Made by a program: the position numbers and the translations under genes. Positions 38,765 through 47,991 of a DNA stretch of 64,000 nucleotides are shown piece after piece. Origin of the DNA: Streptomyces sp. Mut1 (lineage in GTDB: Bacteria > Actinomycetota > Actinomycetes > Streptomycetales > Streptomycetaceae); the NCBI RefSeq assembly GCF_030719295.1, contig NZ_CP120997.1:372001-436000 (forward strand), given 5' to 3'. Below the pieces are notes generated by a model that made no database searches, was not told where the DNA came from, and saw only the letters and a program-made list of their open reading frames with translations. Numbering within the stretch: the stretch's first letter is position 1; every line of letters begins with the position of its first letter.

Positions 38765-39823
38765 TCACTTAGCGGCCGCCGCCTTCACGAGCTCGTCGAC
38801 CGCGTACGGCATGGACAGCAGCGTGCCCTGGGAGATGGCGGCGCCGACGGCCGGGCCCTCGCTGTCCAGCAGGTAGGACACCCGCCCCTCCTTGAACGCC
38901 TTGAGGTTGCTGAAGAGCTTCGACTTCTTCAGGGCCTCCTGGTCGGCCTTGTCGTTGATGACGAAGATTCGGTCGACGTCGACGAGGTCCATGCGCTCCG
39001 GGGACAGCTTGGTGTAGAACTTGCCGCCGGCGATCTTGTCGATCTCCGTGTCGCCCTGGTAGCCGATGCCCGTCAGCAGGCGGCCGCGTACGTCGGTGGT
39101 GGTGAAGGGGGCCACCGAGTTGTCGTACCAGGACAGCGGGACGGCGGTCTGCTTCGCGAACTCGGGGTGCGCCTTCGCGGCGGCGTCCAGCTTCTCCTGG
39201 ATGCCGGCCACCATCGCCTTGCCCTCCTTCTCCTTGCCGAGCGCCTTGGCGATGTGCTCCGCGTTGTCCTGCCACGGCGCGCTGAAGGGTTCCTTCTCGG
39301 CCTTGGTGCGGCCCACCGTCGGGGCGATCTTCGACAGCTTGTCGTAGGCGGCCCGGTCGATCTCGGAGTAGACGGCGATGATCAGGTCCGGCCGCAGGGC
39401 CGCGATCTTCTCGTAGTTGGGGCCGGCGTCCCCGTTCTTCATGATGACCTCGGGGCGGGCGTCGCCCCACTGGTCCTTCACCCAGGGCCACTGGGTGTTG
39501 ATGTCGGGGGTCTTGCCCTCGGGGTTGGGGTACTGGTCGACCATGCCGACCGGCTTGATGCCGAACGCCAGGATGTCCTGGTCGTCGGTGTAGCCGACGG
39601 AGACGACCCGCTCAGGGGCCTTGGTGATCTTCGTGGATCCGAACGCGTGCTCCACGGTGACGGGGAACGCTCCGCCGGCCGAGGCCGCCGGGGCCTTGTC
39701 GTCCGCCTTGCCCTGCGAGTCGGAGCCGCAGCCCGCGAGGAGGCCGACGCCGAGGGCCGCCGCGGTCACTACCGCCGCCACCCGCCGCCATGACCTGGTG
39801 GGCGTCGTTCTGTCGAGGAGCAT
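38765..39823 (-). CDS. cchF: Ferric-siderophore-binding lipoprotein (CchF)
   Basis: A 352-aa class III periplasmic-binding-protein-fold receptor anchored to the outer face of the membrane. The lipobox LLAGC is near residue 32 after a hydrophobic signal (VVTAAALGVGLLAG). The mature protein has the two-lobe FecB/BtuF layout, with APERVVSVGYTDDQDILAFG at the start of lobe 1. It should deliver ferric coelichelin to the CchC/D permease. It begins 69 bases after a weaker iron box at 39893 and is followed by cchG. An AGGG ribosome-binding site precedes the ATG. Confidence 0.92.
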   Translation of the reverse strand: MLLDRTTPTRSWRRVAAVVTAAALGVGLLAGCGSDSQGKADDKAPAASAGGAFPVTVEHAFGSTKITKAPERVVSVGYTDDQDILAFGIKPVGMVDQYPNPEGKTPDINTQWPWVKDQWGDARPEVIMKNGDAGPNYEKIAALRPDLIIAVYSEIDRAAYDKLSKIAPTVGRTKAEKEPFSAPWQDNAEHIAKALGKEKEGKAMVAGIQEKLDAAAKAHPEFAKQTAVPLSWYDNSVAPFTTTDVRGRLLTGIGYQGDTEIDKIAGGKFYTKLSPERMDLVDVDRIFVINDKADQEALKKSKLFSNLKAFKEGRVSYLLDSEGPAVGAAISQGTLLSMPYAVDELVKAAAAK

Positions 39824-39892
39824 CCGAATCCCTTGCTTTCACGCTGTCGCTGAGGCCCTTCACAAGGGCAGGCAAACCTTACCCCGATCAAG

Positions 39893-39911
39893 TGAGGCAA
39901 GCCTAGCCTTA
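39893..39911 (-). promoter_or_regulatory. Iron box (weaker) upstream of cchF
   Basis: On the minus strand it reads TAAGGCTAGGCTTGCCTCA, about 14 of 19 to consensus. It lies between cchE and cchF. A further half-site-like GGTAAGGTTTGCC at about 39872-39884 (minus strand) may extend it. Confidence 0.7.
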
Positions 39912-39915
39912 CTGA

Positions 39916-40817
<902 letters not shown>

Positions 40818-40818
<1 letters not shown>

Positions 40819-41879
40819 TACCTGAGGTTCGCCCGTACCAGCAGGTACACCAGGAAGGGTCCGCCGATCGCGGCGGTGACCACGCCGACCGGCAGGGCGA
40901 TGGGCAGGGCCGTACGGGCGATCAGGTCGGACCCGGTCAGCAGCAGCCCGCCCACCAGGCCGGAGGCCGCCATCGGTGGTGTCGGGTGCCTCGCCAGGCG
41001 CATCGCCACCTGCGGGGCGACGAGCGCGACGAAGGGGACGGGTCCCGCCGCGCTCACCGCGGCGGCGGCCAGCAGGACCGCGCACAGCAGCATGACGGCC
41101 CGCACCCGGGTGATCCGGACGCCGAGCCCCGCGGCGACCTCGTCACCGAGGTGCAGCGGCTTGAACTGGAAGGCCAGGCAGATCACCACGGCCAGCAGGG
41201 CGAGGGTGCACCAGAGCGCCACCCGGACCTCTCCCCAGGACCGGTTGTCCAGGGAACCGACCAGCCAGGCCTGGGCCCGCGCGACATCGCGGATGTCGGC
41301 CGACACGAGCAGCCAGGTGGTGATCGCCTGCATCGCGGCGCTCACCGAGATGCCGATGAGGATGAGCCGGAAGCCGTCGATCCCGCGCCGCCAGGCCAGG
41401 AAGTACACCAGGAGTCCCGTGCCGAGACCGCCCAGGAGCGCGGCCGCCGACAGGCCCACCGCCTCGGTGACCGCCGCCGCGGCCCCGCCGGAGACGGTGA
41501 CCAGGAAGACGGCGACCGCGCTCGCGCCGCCGGTGATGCCGAGGATGTCGGGGCTGGCCAGCGGATTGCGCGCGACGGACTGGGTGATCGCGCCGGAGAC
41601 GCCCAGTGCGACGCCGACGACGAGCCCGGCCAGGGCGCGCGGCATCCGCAGGTCCATGATGACGAACTCGTCGACCGGCTCGCCCCGGCCGAGGATCGTG
41701 GCGATCACCCGGGACAGGCCGATCGGGAAGTCTCCGACGCCGATGGACAGGCAGAACACCAGAAAGGCCGCCGCCGCCAGCAGCAGGGTGACCAGGACGA
41801 GCCAGGGCCGCCAGACGAACGAGACCCGGCCGACGCGGACGCCCGCCGCCATCGATGGCTTCAACTCCGTGCCGTTCAT
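40818..41879 (-). CDS. cchD: Ferric-siderophore ABC permease (CchD)
   Basis: A 353-aa FecCD-family permease. About ten transmembrane helices are seen. The family hallmarks are RMPRALAGLVVGVALGVSGAI (about 80), TQSVARNPLASPDILGITGG (about 101) and the ATPase-coupling region LGDEVAAGLGV (about 240), followed by GPVPFVALVAPQVAMRLA. Its ATG overlaps the upstream permease stop (ATGA at 41876-41879). It forms a heterodimer with CchC to carry ferric siderophore across the membrane. Confidence 0.92.
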
Positions 41880-42934
41880 GCGCTCCTGAACTTTCCGCGC
41901 CAGACCAGCGCCGCGAAGAACGGGGCGCCGAGCAGGGAGACGACGACGCCCGCGTCCAGCTCGCCCGGCCGCACCACCAGGCGCCCGACGATGTCGCACA
42001 CCAGCAGGACGACCGCTCCGAGCAGGCCCGCGTACGGCACCAGCCAGCGGTAGTCGGGCCCGGCCAGATACCGGGCGACATGGGCCACCATGAGCCCGAG
42101 GAACGCGATGGGCCCGCAGGCCGCCGTGGCCGCGCCCGCCAGCAGGGTGATGGAAACGATGCCGATCGTCCGGCTCAGCGCGATGTTGACACCGAGCCCG
42201 CGCGCCACGTCGTCACCGAGGTTGAGGAGGTTCAGCGAGGGCAGCATGACCAGGGCCAACACCAGCCCGACCACGACGAACGCGGTGACGGGCCAGATGA
42301 CGTCGTAGCCGACCCCGGTCACCGAGCCCGCGTTCCAGAACCTCAGCGCGTTCAGGGACTTCGTGTCGGTGAGCGCCACGGCCGTGGTCATCGCCGCGAG
42401 GAAGACGGTGACGCCCTGCCCCGCCAGAGCGAGCGTCAGCGGGTTGCCGGCACCCCTGCCGATGCTCGAAAGACCGAACACGACGACCCCGGCGACCGCC
42501 GCCCCGAGGAAACCGAACCACAGGTACAGGAGCGGGTCGGTGAAGCCGAACACGGCGATCACCGACACCACGGCGAACGAGGCGCCGGCGTTGACCCCCA
42601 CCAGCCCGGTGTCGGCGATCGGGTTGCGCGTGTATCCCTGGATCAGCGCACCGCCGACGCCGAGCGCGATGCCGGCCACGATGCCGAGCACCGTGCGGGG
42701 CACCCGTACGGTCCGCACGATCAGCCGGATCTCGGAGAGCCGCTGATCGGATTCCGGGGCCGCGAACAGGCCGTGCCACACCTCGGCGGGGGTGAGCGAA
42801 CGCGCCCCGACCACCAGGGACAGCGCCCCCACCAGCAGGACGGCCGCGGCAAGCGCGCCCAGACCCACGACCCGCCGGTGACGGGCCCGAGTCATGCCCC
42901 CGGGCACGGGGCGCTCCACTGCAGTCGTGCTCAT
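41876..42934 (-). CDS. cchC: Ferric-siderophore ABC permease (CchC)
   Basis: A 352-aa FecCD-family permease with about ten helices. It has VRVPRTVLGIVAGIALGVGG, QGYTRNPIADTGLVGVNAGA, the coupling segment LGDDVARGLGV and GPIAFLGLMVAHVARYLAGP in the usual order. The ATG at 42934 gives MSTTAVERPVPGG. A purine-rich AGAGGGA lies rather far upstream (about 13 bases). It begins 83 bases after the cchB stop and no iron box lies in that gap, so it is probably read through from the cchB promoter. Partner: CchD. Confidence 0.92.
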   Translation of the reverse strand: MSTTAVERPVPGGMTRARHRRVVGLGALAAAVLLVGALSLVVGARSLTPAEVWHGLFAAPESDQRLSEIRLIVRTVRVPRTVLGIVAGIALGVGGALIQGYTRNPIADTGLVGVNAGASFAVVSVIAVFGFTDPLLYLWFGFLGAAVAGVVVFGLSSIGRGAGNPLTLALAGQGVTVFLAAMTTAVALTDTKSLNALRFWNAGSVTGVGYDVIWPVTAFVVVGLVLALVMLPSLNLLNLGDDVARGLGVNIALSRTIGIVSITLLAGAATAACGPIAFLGLMVAHVARYLAGPDYRWLVPYAGLLGAVVLLVCDIVGRLVVRPGELDAGVVVSLLGAPFFAALVWRGKFRSA

Positions 42935-43017
42935 GTCGACGTACGTTATCCCTCTGATCCACCGGGACGGCGGCCGGGCACCGCTCCCCGCAGGGGGTGC
43001 CCAAGCCCTGTCCGGCC

Positions 43018-44370
43018 CTACGGTCTGCTGCTGGTTCGGTCGGTGACCGGCCGGGCCTCGTCGGGCGCGGACTTGACGCTCCGGTCCAGCACCGAGTCGA
43101 GGATCTCGCCGACCCTGATCGCGGTGTTGGACAGCAGGGCGGAGGTGATGCCGTGGGTGTGCTCCGTGCCGCCCTGGAGGTAGATCCCGCAGTCCAGCCC
43201 GGCGCCGGTGGCGATGCGGTAGTCCCGTTCGACGCGGACCCGGCCCTCCTCGTCGCGCAGGCAGTGCTCCCCGACCTGCCCCAGGAGGCCGAGGGGGTCG
43301 GCGGGGCTGTAGCCGGTGGCGAACACCACGACGTCGGCGTCCAGCAGGGTCTCCTCGTCCGTGACGAGGGACTTCACCGTGGCGCGGACCTTGTCCGGCG
43401 TCTCCTTGACCTCGGTGAGGCGGGACACGTTGAGGAAGCGCAGCCGCTCGGTGCCGAGCACCTTCTCCTGGTACATCTGCCGGTACAGGTCGTCGATCAG
43501 GTCGATGTCGACCACCGAGTAGTTGGTGTTGCCGTGGTAGTCCATCAGCTTGCGCTTGACGGGCTCCGGCGCCGCGTAGAACTCGTCCACCGCGTCCGGG
43601 TCGAAGATCTTGTTGGCGAAGCTGCTGTCGTCGGCGGGGCTGTAGCCGTAGCGGGAGAAGACCGCGCATATCTCGGCGCTGGGGAAACGGCGGTGCAGAT
43701 AGGCGACGTTCTCGGCGGCGCTCTGCCCGGCGCCCACGACGACGAAGCGGGAGGGCGAGGTGCCGTCCAGTTCTCCGACCCGGGCGAGGAGTTCGGAGTT
43801 GTGCCAGACCCGGTCGCCGCGCTCCACGCCCTCCGGGACGCGGGGGCGCAGCCCGGTTCCGATGACGAGGTTGCGGGCGCGGTGGACGGTGAGCCCCTCC
43901 CCCGAGCGGACCGTGACATCCAGGAACTCCACTGCTCCGTCCCGGACGACCTGGGTGACGCCGACGACCTCGTGGTCGTAGGAGACCATGCCGGCGACCT
44001 GCGCGGCGGCCCACTCGAAGTACTCGTGGAACTCGACCCGCAGCGGGAAGAGGTTCTTGTGGTTGATGAAGTCGATCAGGCGTCCCTTGCTCTTCAGGTA
44101 GCAGAGGAAGCTGAACTCACTGGAGGGGTTGCGGAGCGTCACCAGGTCCTTGAGGAAGGAGACCTGCATGGTGGCGTCGTCGATGAGCATGCCGCGGTGC
44201 CAGCCGAAGCGGGGCTGCTGCTCGAAGAATTGGGCGGTCACCGCCCTCTGCGTCCCGGAGCGCGCGTTGTGCTCACTGATCGCGATCGCCATGGCCACAT
44301 TGGACGGGCCGAAGCCGATACCAATGAGGTCGTGGACCGCTGGTGCGTCGCCAGGACGAGCCTGTGACAT
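43018..44370 (-). CDS. cchB: L-ornithine N5-monooxygenase (CchB)
   Basis: A 450-aa flavin enzyme of the IucD/SidA/PvdA family that hydroxylates the side-chain amine of ornithine to make the hydroxamate precursor. The FAD motif GIGFGPSNVAMAIAI lies at about residues 18-32, and the FFEQQPRFGWHRGMLIDDATMQVSFLKD substrate region follows (about 48-75). The NADPH motif is VVVGAGQSAAENVAYLHRR (about 212), and VVFATGYSP (about 345) is the family ATGY signature. The ATG at 44370 has GGGAG 4 bases upstream. It is divergent from cchA across 248 bases carrying two iron boxes. Confidence 0.95.
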   Translation of the reverse strand: MSQARPGDAPAVHDLIGIGFGPSNVAMAIAISEHNARSGTQRAVTAQFFEQQPRFGWHRGMLIDDATMQVSFLKDLVTLRNPSSEFSFLCYLKSKGRLIDFINHKNLFPLRVEFHEYFEWAAAQVAGMVSYDHEVVGVTQVVRDGAVEFLDVTVRSGEGLTVHRARNLVIGTGLRPRVPEGVERGDRVWHNSELLARVGELDGTSPSRFVVVGAGQSAAENVAYLHRRFPSAEICAVFSRYGYSPADDSSFANKIFDPDAVDEFYAAPEPVKRKLMDYHGNTNYSVVDIDLIDDLYRQMYQEKVLGTERLRFLNVSRLTEVKETPDKVRATVKSLVTDEETLLDADVVVFATGYSPADPLGLLGQVGEHCLRDEEGRVRVERDYRIATGAGLDCGIYLQGGTEHTHGITSALLSNTAIRVGEILDSVLDRSVKSAPDEARPVTDRTSSRP

Positions 44371-44456
44371 GTCACTCCCATCGTGCGGGGAAGCCGCCTG
44401 TCGGATGTGGGGAACGGGCGTAGATACGGGCACGCCGACGGAGCGACCCGATGAAC

Positions 44457-44475
44457 TTAGGTGAGCCTAAGCTAA
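44457..44475 (-). promoter_or_regulatory. Iron box upstream of cchB
   Basis: On the minus strand it reads TTAGCTTAGGCTCACCTAA, 17 of 19 to consensus. It lies 86 bases before the cchB start and would govern cchB-C-D-E. Confidence 0.92.
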
Positions 44476-44561
44476 TCCGTCAACGCTGTCGACAGGCCGG
44501 ATTCGGACAGCCCCGTCACTGAATCGCCCCAACTGGGGCACCTTATGCGCCTGTTGCGAGA

Positions 44562-44580
44562 TAAGGTAAGCCTTGCTTTA
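44562..44580 (+). promoter_or_regulatory. Second, weaker iron box upstream of cchA
   Basis: TAAGGTAAGCCTTGCTTTA keeps the dyad form and about 12 of 19 consensus positions. It sits 38 bases before the cchA start and likely serves that divergent promoter. Confidence 0.65.
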
Positions 44581-44618
44581 CTGGGCCCGCTCTGTTTCTA
44601 CCTTGAGGAGGAACCCCC

Positions 44619-45566
44619 ATGCGGGTCGTCATGTTCGGTTACCAGACCTGGGGGCACCGCACCCTGCAAGCCCTCCTGGACTCCGAGCACGACGTGGCGC
44701 TGGTCGTCACTCATCCCAGGAGTGAGCACGCCTACGAGAAGATCTGGAGCGACTCCGTCGCGGACCTCGCCGAGGAGCACGGCGTTCCGGTGCTCATCCG
44801 CAACCGGCCCGACGACGACGAGCTGTACGAGCGGCTCAAGGAGGCCGACCCGGACGTCATCGTGGCCAACAACTGGCGTACCTGGATTCCGCCGCGCATC
44901 TTCGCGCTGCCCCGCCGGGGCACCCTGAACGTCCACGACTCGCTGCTGCCGAAGTACGCCGGCTTCTCGCCGCTGATCTGGGCGCTCATCAACGGCGAGA
45001 CCGAGGTGGGCGTCACCGCGCACATGATGAACGACGAGCTGGACGCGGGCGACATCGTCCGCCAGGAGTCCGTCCCGGTCGGGCCCGCGGACACCGCGAC
45101 GGACCTCTTCCACAAGACCGTCGACCTGATCGCCCCGGTCACCACCAAGGCGCTCGCCAGGATCGCCGACGGGCAGACGGAGTTCACCCCGCAGGACCGC
45201 TCGCAGGCGACCTTCTTCCACAAGCGGTCCGAGGAGGACATCCGGATCGACTGGACCTGGCCCGCCGAGGACCTGGAGCGTCTGGTGCGCGCCCAGTCGG
45301 CGCCGTACCCCAGTGCCTTCGCCTTCCACCGGGGCAAGCGGATCGAGGTCGTCACCGCGGTCGTGTCCGAGGGCCGCTACGGCGGGACGCCCGGCCGGAT
45401 CTTCTACCGCGAGGGCGAGGGCGTGGTGATCGTGGCCGGCGCCGACGCCCGCACCGGCCGCAACCGCGGTCTGGCCATCACGCGGGTGCGGACCGAGGAC
45501 GGCCGGGAGCTGCCCGCGACGGAGTACTTCACGTCCATGGGCGGCTATCTGACCAGCCGTCCCTGA
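44619..45566 (+). CDS. cchA: Hydroxyornithine formyltransferase (CchA)
   Basis: A 315-aa protein of the methionyl-tRNA formyltransferase family. It would transfer a formyl group from N10-formyl-tetrahydrofolate to N5-hydroxyornithine, the substrate of CchH module 1. The catalytic N-H-D set is visible: N and H in GTLNVHDSLLPKYAGFSPLI (about residues 101-120), and D in MMNDELDAGDIV (about 136-147). The C-terminal domain (about 205-300) follows. A GAGGAGGA ribosome-binding site precedes the ATG at 44619. A strong hairpin after the stop ends the transcript. Confidence 0.93.
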   Translation: MRVVMFGYQTWGHRTLQALLDSEHDVALVVTHPRSEHAYEKIWSDSVADLAEEHGVPVLIRNRPDDDELYERLKEADPDVIVANNWRTWIPPRIFALPRRGTLNVHDSLLPKYAGFSPLIWALINGETEVGVTAHMMNDELDAGDIVRQESVPVGPADTATDLFHKTVDLIAPVTTKALARIADGQTEFTPQDRSQATFFHKRSEEDIRIDWTWPAEDLERLVRAQSAPYPSAFAFHRGKRIEVVTAVVSEGRYGGTPGRIFYREGEGVVIVAGADARTGRNRGLAITRVRTEDGRELPATEYFTSMGGYLTSRP

Positions 45567-45585
45567 CCCGGCAGCGGTCACCACG

Positions 45586-45623
45586 CCTGCCGGGGCGGCC
45601 CCGCGTGCGGCCGCCCCGGCAGG
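45586..45623. terminator. Strong bidirectional terminator at end of cchA
   Basis: A perfect 15-base stem, CCTGCCGGGGCGGCC (45586-45600) with its complement at 45609-45623, encloses an 8-base loop. It lies between cchA and the convergent MFS gene. Confidence 0.85.
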
Positions 45624-45638
45624 TTCGCGCGTGGGCCC

Positions 45639-47081
45639 TCAGTCCGCCGCGGGGACCAGCTCGCGGTCTTCCGCCCGCCCCTCCCCGGCCGGCGGGGCGG
45701 AGCGCCGCAGGACGGTGAGGGCGATGACGACCGCGGCGAGCAGGAGCCCGGCACCGAGCGTCAGGCCCAGCCCGAACCCGTCGTTGAGGCTCCGCGGCGT
45801 GACGTCCTGGCCGGTGCGGTGGCCGGCGGCGGCTCCGAGCGCGGCGAGCCCGAGCGAGGCGCCGATCTGGCGTGAGCTGCTGAGCAGGCCGGACGCCGTT
45901 CCCGCCTCGTGCGGCGCGACGCCCGCGGTGGCGAGGGAGACGACCGGGCCGAGGCAGAGCCCGAAGCCGGTCCCGGTGACGAGCGACGGACCGAGGATGT
46001 CGGTGGCGAAGGCCCCGTCGACGCTGATCAGCCCGAACCAGGCGAGCCCGGTGGCGGTGAGGAGCCCCCCGGCGACCAGGAGGGTGCGGCCGGCGAACCG
46101 GTAGCCCAGTCTCACGGCGAGCACCGAGCCGGCGACGATCGCGAGGGCGAACGGCAGGAACATGACGCCGGTCGCGGCAGGACCCTTGCCGAGGACCCGC
46201 TGGAGGTAGAGCGAGGCGAAGTAGAAGGCCGAGGTCATGGCCGCGCCCGCCAGCAGGTTGTAGAGGTTCGCGCCGGCGACCGAGCGGTTGGCGAACAGGC
46301 CGAGCCGGACCAGCGGTTCGCGCGAGGTGGTGCGCTCGACCTGCACGAAGGCGGCCAGCAGGGCGACGGCCGCCGCCAGCGTGGTCAGGGTGGCCGCCGA
46401 GGTCCACGCGTACCGGTCGGTGCGGACCACGCCGAACACCAGCAGCGTCATGCCCGCCGTGACCAGGAGGCCGCCGAGCACGTCCGGCCGGCCTCCGCGA
46501 GCGGCGGGCGCACCCGCGGCGACGCCGCGCCACGCCAGCGCCAGGGCGCACGCGGCCATCGGCACGTTCACGAACATCACCCAGCGCCAGTCGGCGTACT
46601 CGGTGAGCAGGCCGCCGATCAGGACGCCGAGGGCGCCGCCCGCCGCGTTCGCCGCGCTCCACACCCCGAACGCCCGTATCCGGCCCCGCCCCGAGGGAAA
46701 GGTACGGGTGAGCAGGGCCAGTGCGGCCGGCGCCAGGGCCGCGGCCCCGACGCCCTGGGCGGCGCGGGCGGCGACAAGCTGGCCCGGCTCCTGGGCGAAG
46801 CCGCCGGCGAGCGAGGCGAGGCCGAAGAGGGCGAGGCCGAGCAGCAGGACCCGCTTGCGGCCGTACCGGTCGGCCGCCTTGCCGCCCAGCAGGAGCAGCC
46901 CGCCGAAGGTGAGCGCGTAGGCGTGGATCACCCAGGTCAGACCGGCCTCGCCGAAGCCGAGCCCGGTGGCGATCTGCGGGAGTCCGACGTTCACGACGGA
47001 CAGGTCCAGCGACACCATGAACTGCACGACGGCCACCGCCGCGAGGGTCATCCCCGGCCGGACAGTGGGTTGTTGCGTCAT
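45639..47081 (-). CDS. MFS drug-exporter-type transporter (DHA2/EmrB family, 14 TM)
   Basis: A 480-aa transporter with about fourteen helices. The first helix has AVVQFMVSLDLSVVNVGLPQ, matching the DHA2 motif D1. The loop motif A is GGKAADRYGRKRVLLLG (about 74) and motif C-like GGALGVLIGGLL lies near 150. It would export a small hydrophobic compound using the proton gradient. A divergent TetR gene and an intervening palindrome form a classic self-contained resistance pair. It has no iron box, unlike the clusters on both sides, so a role in siderophore export is uncertain. GGAG lies 8 bases before the ATG. A GTG codon just before it is another possible start. Confidence 0.85.
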   Translation of the reverse strand: MTQQPTVRPGMTLAAVAVVQFMVSLDLSVVNVGLPQIATGLGFGEAGLTWVIHAYALTFGGLLLLGGKAADRYGRKRVLLLGLALFGLASLAGGFAQEPGQLVAARAAQGVGAAALAPAALALLTRTFPSGRGRIRAFGVWSAANAAGGALGVLIGGLLTEYADWRWVMFVNVPMAACALALAWRGVAAGAPAARGGRPDVLGGLLVTAGMTLLVFGVVRTDRYAWTSAATLTTLAAAVALLAAFVQVERTTSREPLVRLGLFANRSVAGANLYNLLAGAAMTSAFYFASLYLQRVLGKGPAATGVMFLPFALAIVAGSVLAVRLGYRFAGRTLLVAGGLLTATGLAWFGLISVDGAFATDILGPSLVTGTGFGLCLGPVVSLATAGVAPHEAGTASGLLSSSRQIGASLGLAALGAAAGHRTGQDVTPRSLNDGFGLGLTLGAGLLLAAVVIALTVLRRSAPPAGEGRAEDRELVPAAD

Positions 47082-47136
47082 CACGTACTCCGTTCCCCGA
47101 TGTTTCCGCGCACGCTCGCGCCTGCCCCGGAACGAC

Positions 47137-47156
47137 TTTCCGAACGCGTTCCTAAA
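47137..47156. promoter_or_regulatory. Candidate TetR operator
   Basis: TTTCCGAACGCGTTCCTAAA is palindromic at 16 of 20 positions around the perfect core GAACGCGTTC (47142-47151). It lies between the divergent MFS and TetR starts, the usual place for a self-regulating TetR site. Confidence 0.6.
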
Positions 47157-47243
47157 GTAGCACCGCACGGCCGGGGGGAAACGGGAGTGGCTGGAAACGT
47201 GCCCGTCGCGAGAGGGGCGGGGACGGGGCGGCATGATGGGGCG

Positions 47244-47939
47244 ATGCCCCGAACGACCTCAGCCAACGGCCGCACCGGCCGGCCCCCCGTGACCTCGCGC
47301 GCGCAGATCCTGGCCGCCACCCGCACGCTCATCGACCAGGACGGGTGGGAGAAGCTGACCATCCGCAGGCTGGCCGCCGAACTCGGCGTCGGGGCGACCA
47401 CCCTCTACCACCACATCCGCAACAAGGACGACCTGCTGATCCTGCTGCTCAACGACCACATCGACCGCATCGAGCGCCCAGAGCTGCCCGCCGGCCCGCG
47501 CGAGCGGATCCTCACGGCGGCCCTCGCGATGCACGAGGCGCTCAGCGCCTGGCCGTGGGCGGCCGAGGTCCTGACCGAGGACGGCTTCGTCGGACTCCTC
47601 GACGAGGGAGCACTGTGGATGGTCGAGGCCATCGTGGCGGGGGCCGACGACCACGGATGCACACCGGAGCAGACCGTCGATCTCTTCCGGGCCGTCTGGT
47701 ACTTCACCGTCGGCGAGGTCCTGGTCCGGGCACGCTCCGCGCACCGCCGGGCGGAGGCGGCGGCGGGGCGCGTGGTCTTCCGGGAGTCCTTCGACGCCTC
47801 CCGCGTCCCTCGTCTGGCCGCCATCGGCGGCCGCTGGGCGGAGCTGGCCGCCCGGGACGCCTACCCCGAGGGGCTGCGCATCCTCGTGGACGGGCTGCTC
47901 GCCCGTGCCGTGCCGGCGGCGGGAGGCACAACCGGCTGA
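47244..47939 (+). CDS. TetR-family transcriptional regulator
   Basis: A 231-aa repressor. The N-terminal helix-turn-helix spans about residues 20-66 (ILAATRTLIDQDGWEKLTIR, then RLAAELGVGATTLYHHIRNK). The C-terminal part resembles the TetR_C ligand-binding class seen in tetracycline-type repressors. It is divergent from the MFS exporter and should repress it and itself through the palindrome at 47137 until a ligand binds. The ligand is unknown. A hairpin overlaps its stop codon. Confidence 0.88.
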   Translation: MPRTTSANGRTGRPPVTSRAQILAATRTLIDQDGWEKLTIRRLAAELGVGATTLYHHIRNKDDLLILLLNDHIDRIERPELPAGPRERILTAALAMHEALSAWPWAAEVLTEDGFVGLLDEGALWMVEAIVAGADDHGCTPEQTVDLFRAVWYFTVGEVLVRARSAHRRAEAAAGRVVFRESFDASRVPRLAAIGGRWAELAARDAYPEGLRILVDGLLARAVPAAGGTTG

Positions 47940-47970
47940 GCGGGGGCGGCCGCACGGCCACTCCCGCTCA
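47937..47970. terminator. Bidirectional terminator between TetR and second MFS gene
   Basis: TGAGCGGG (47937-47944) pairs with CCCGCTCA (47963-47970), with an inner GGCCG/CGGCC pairing. It separates the convergent TetR gene and the end of the NRPS2 operon. Confidence 0.65.
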
Positions 47971-47991
47971 ACTCGACGACCGCAAGAGGCG

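Noticed and set aside
39870..39886. A possible eighth iron box next to the cchF box
   Set aside because: Only one half-site resembles the consensus. It is mentioned with the neighbouring box but not called.
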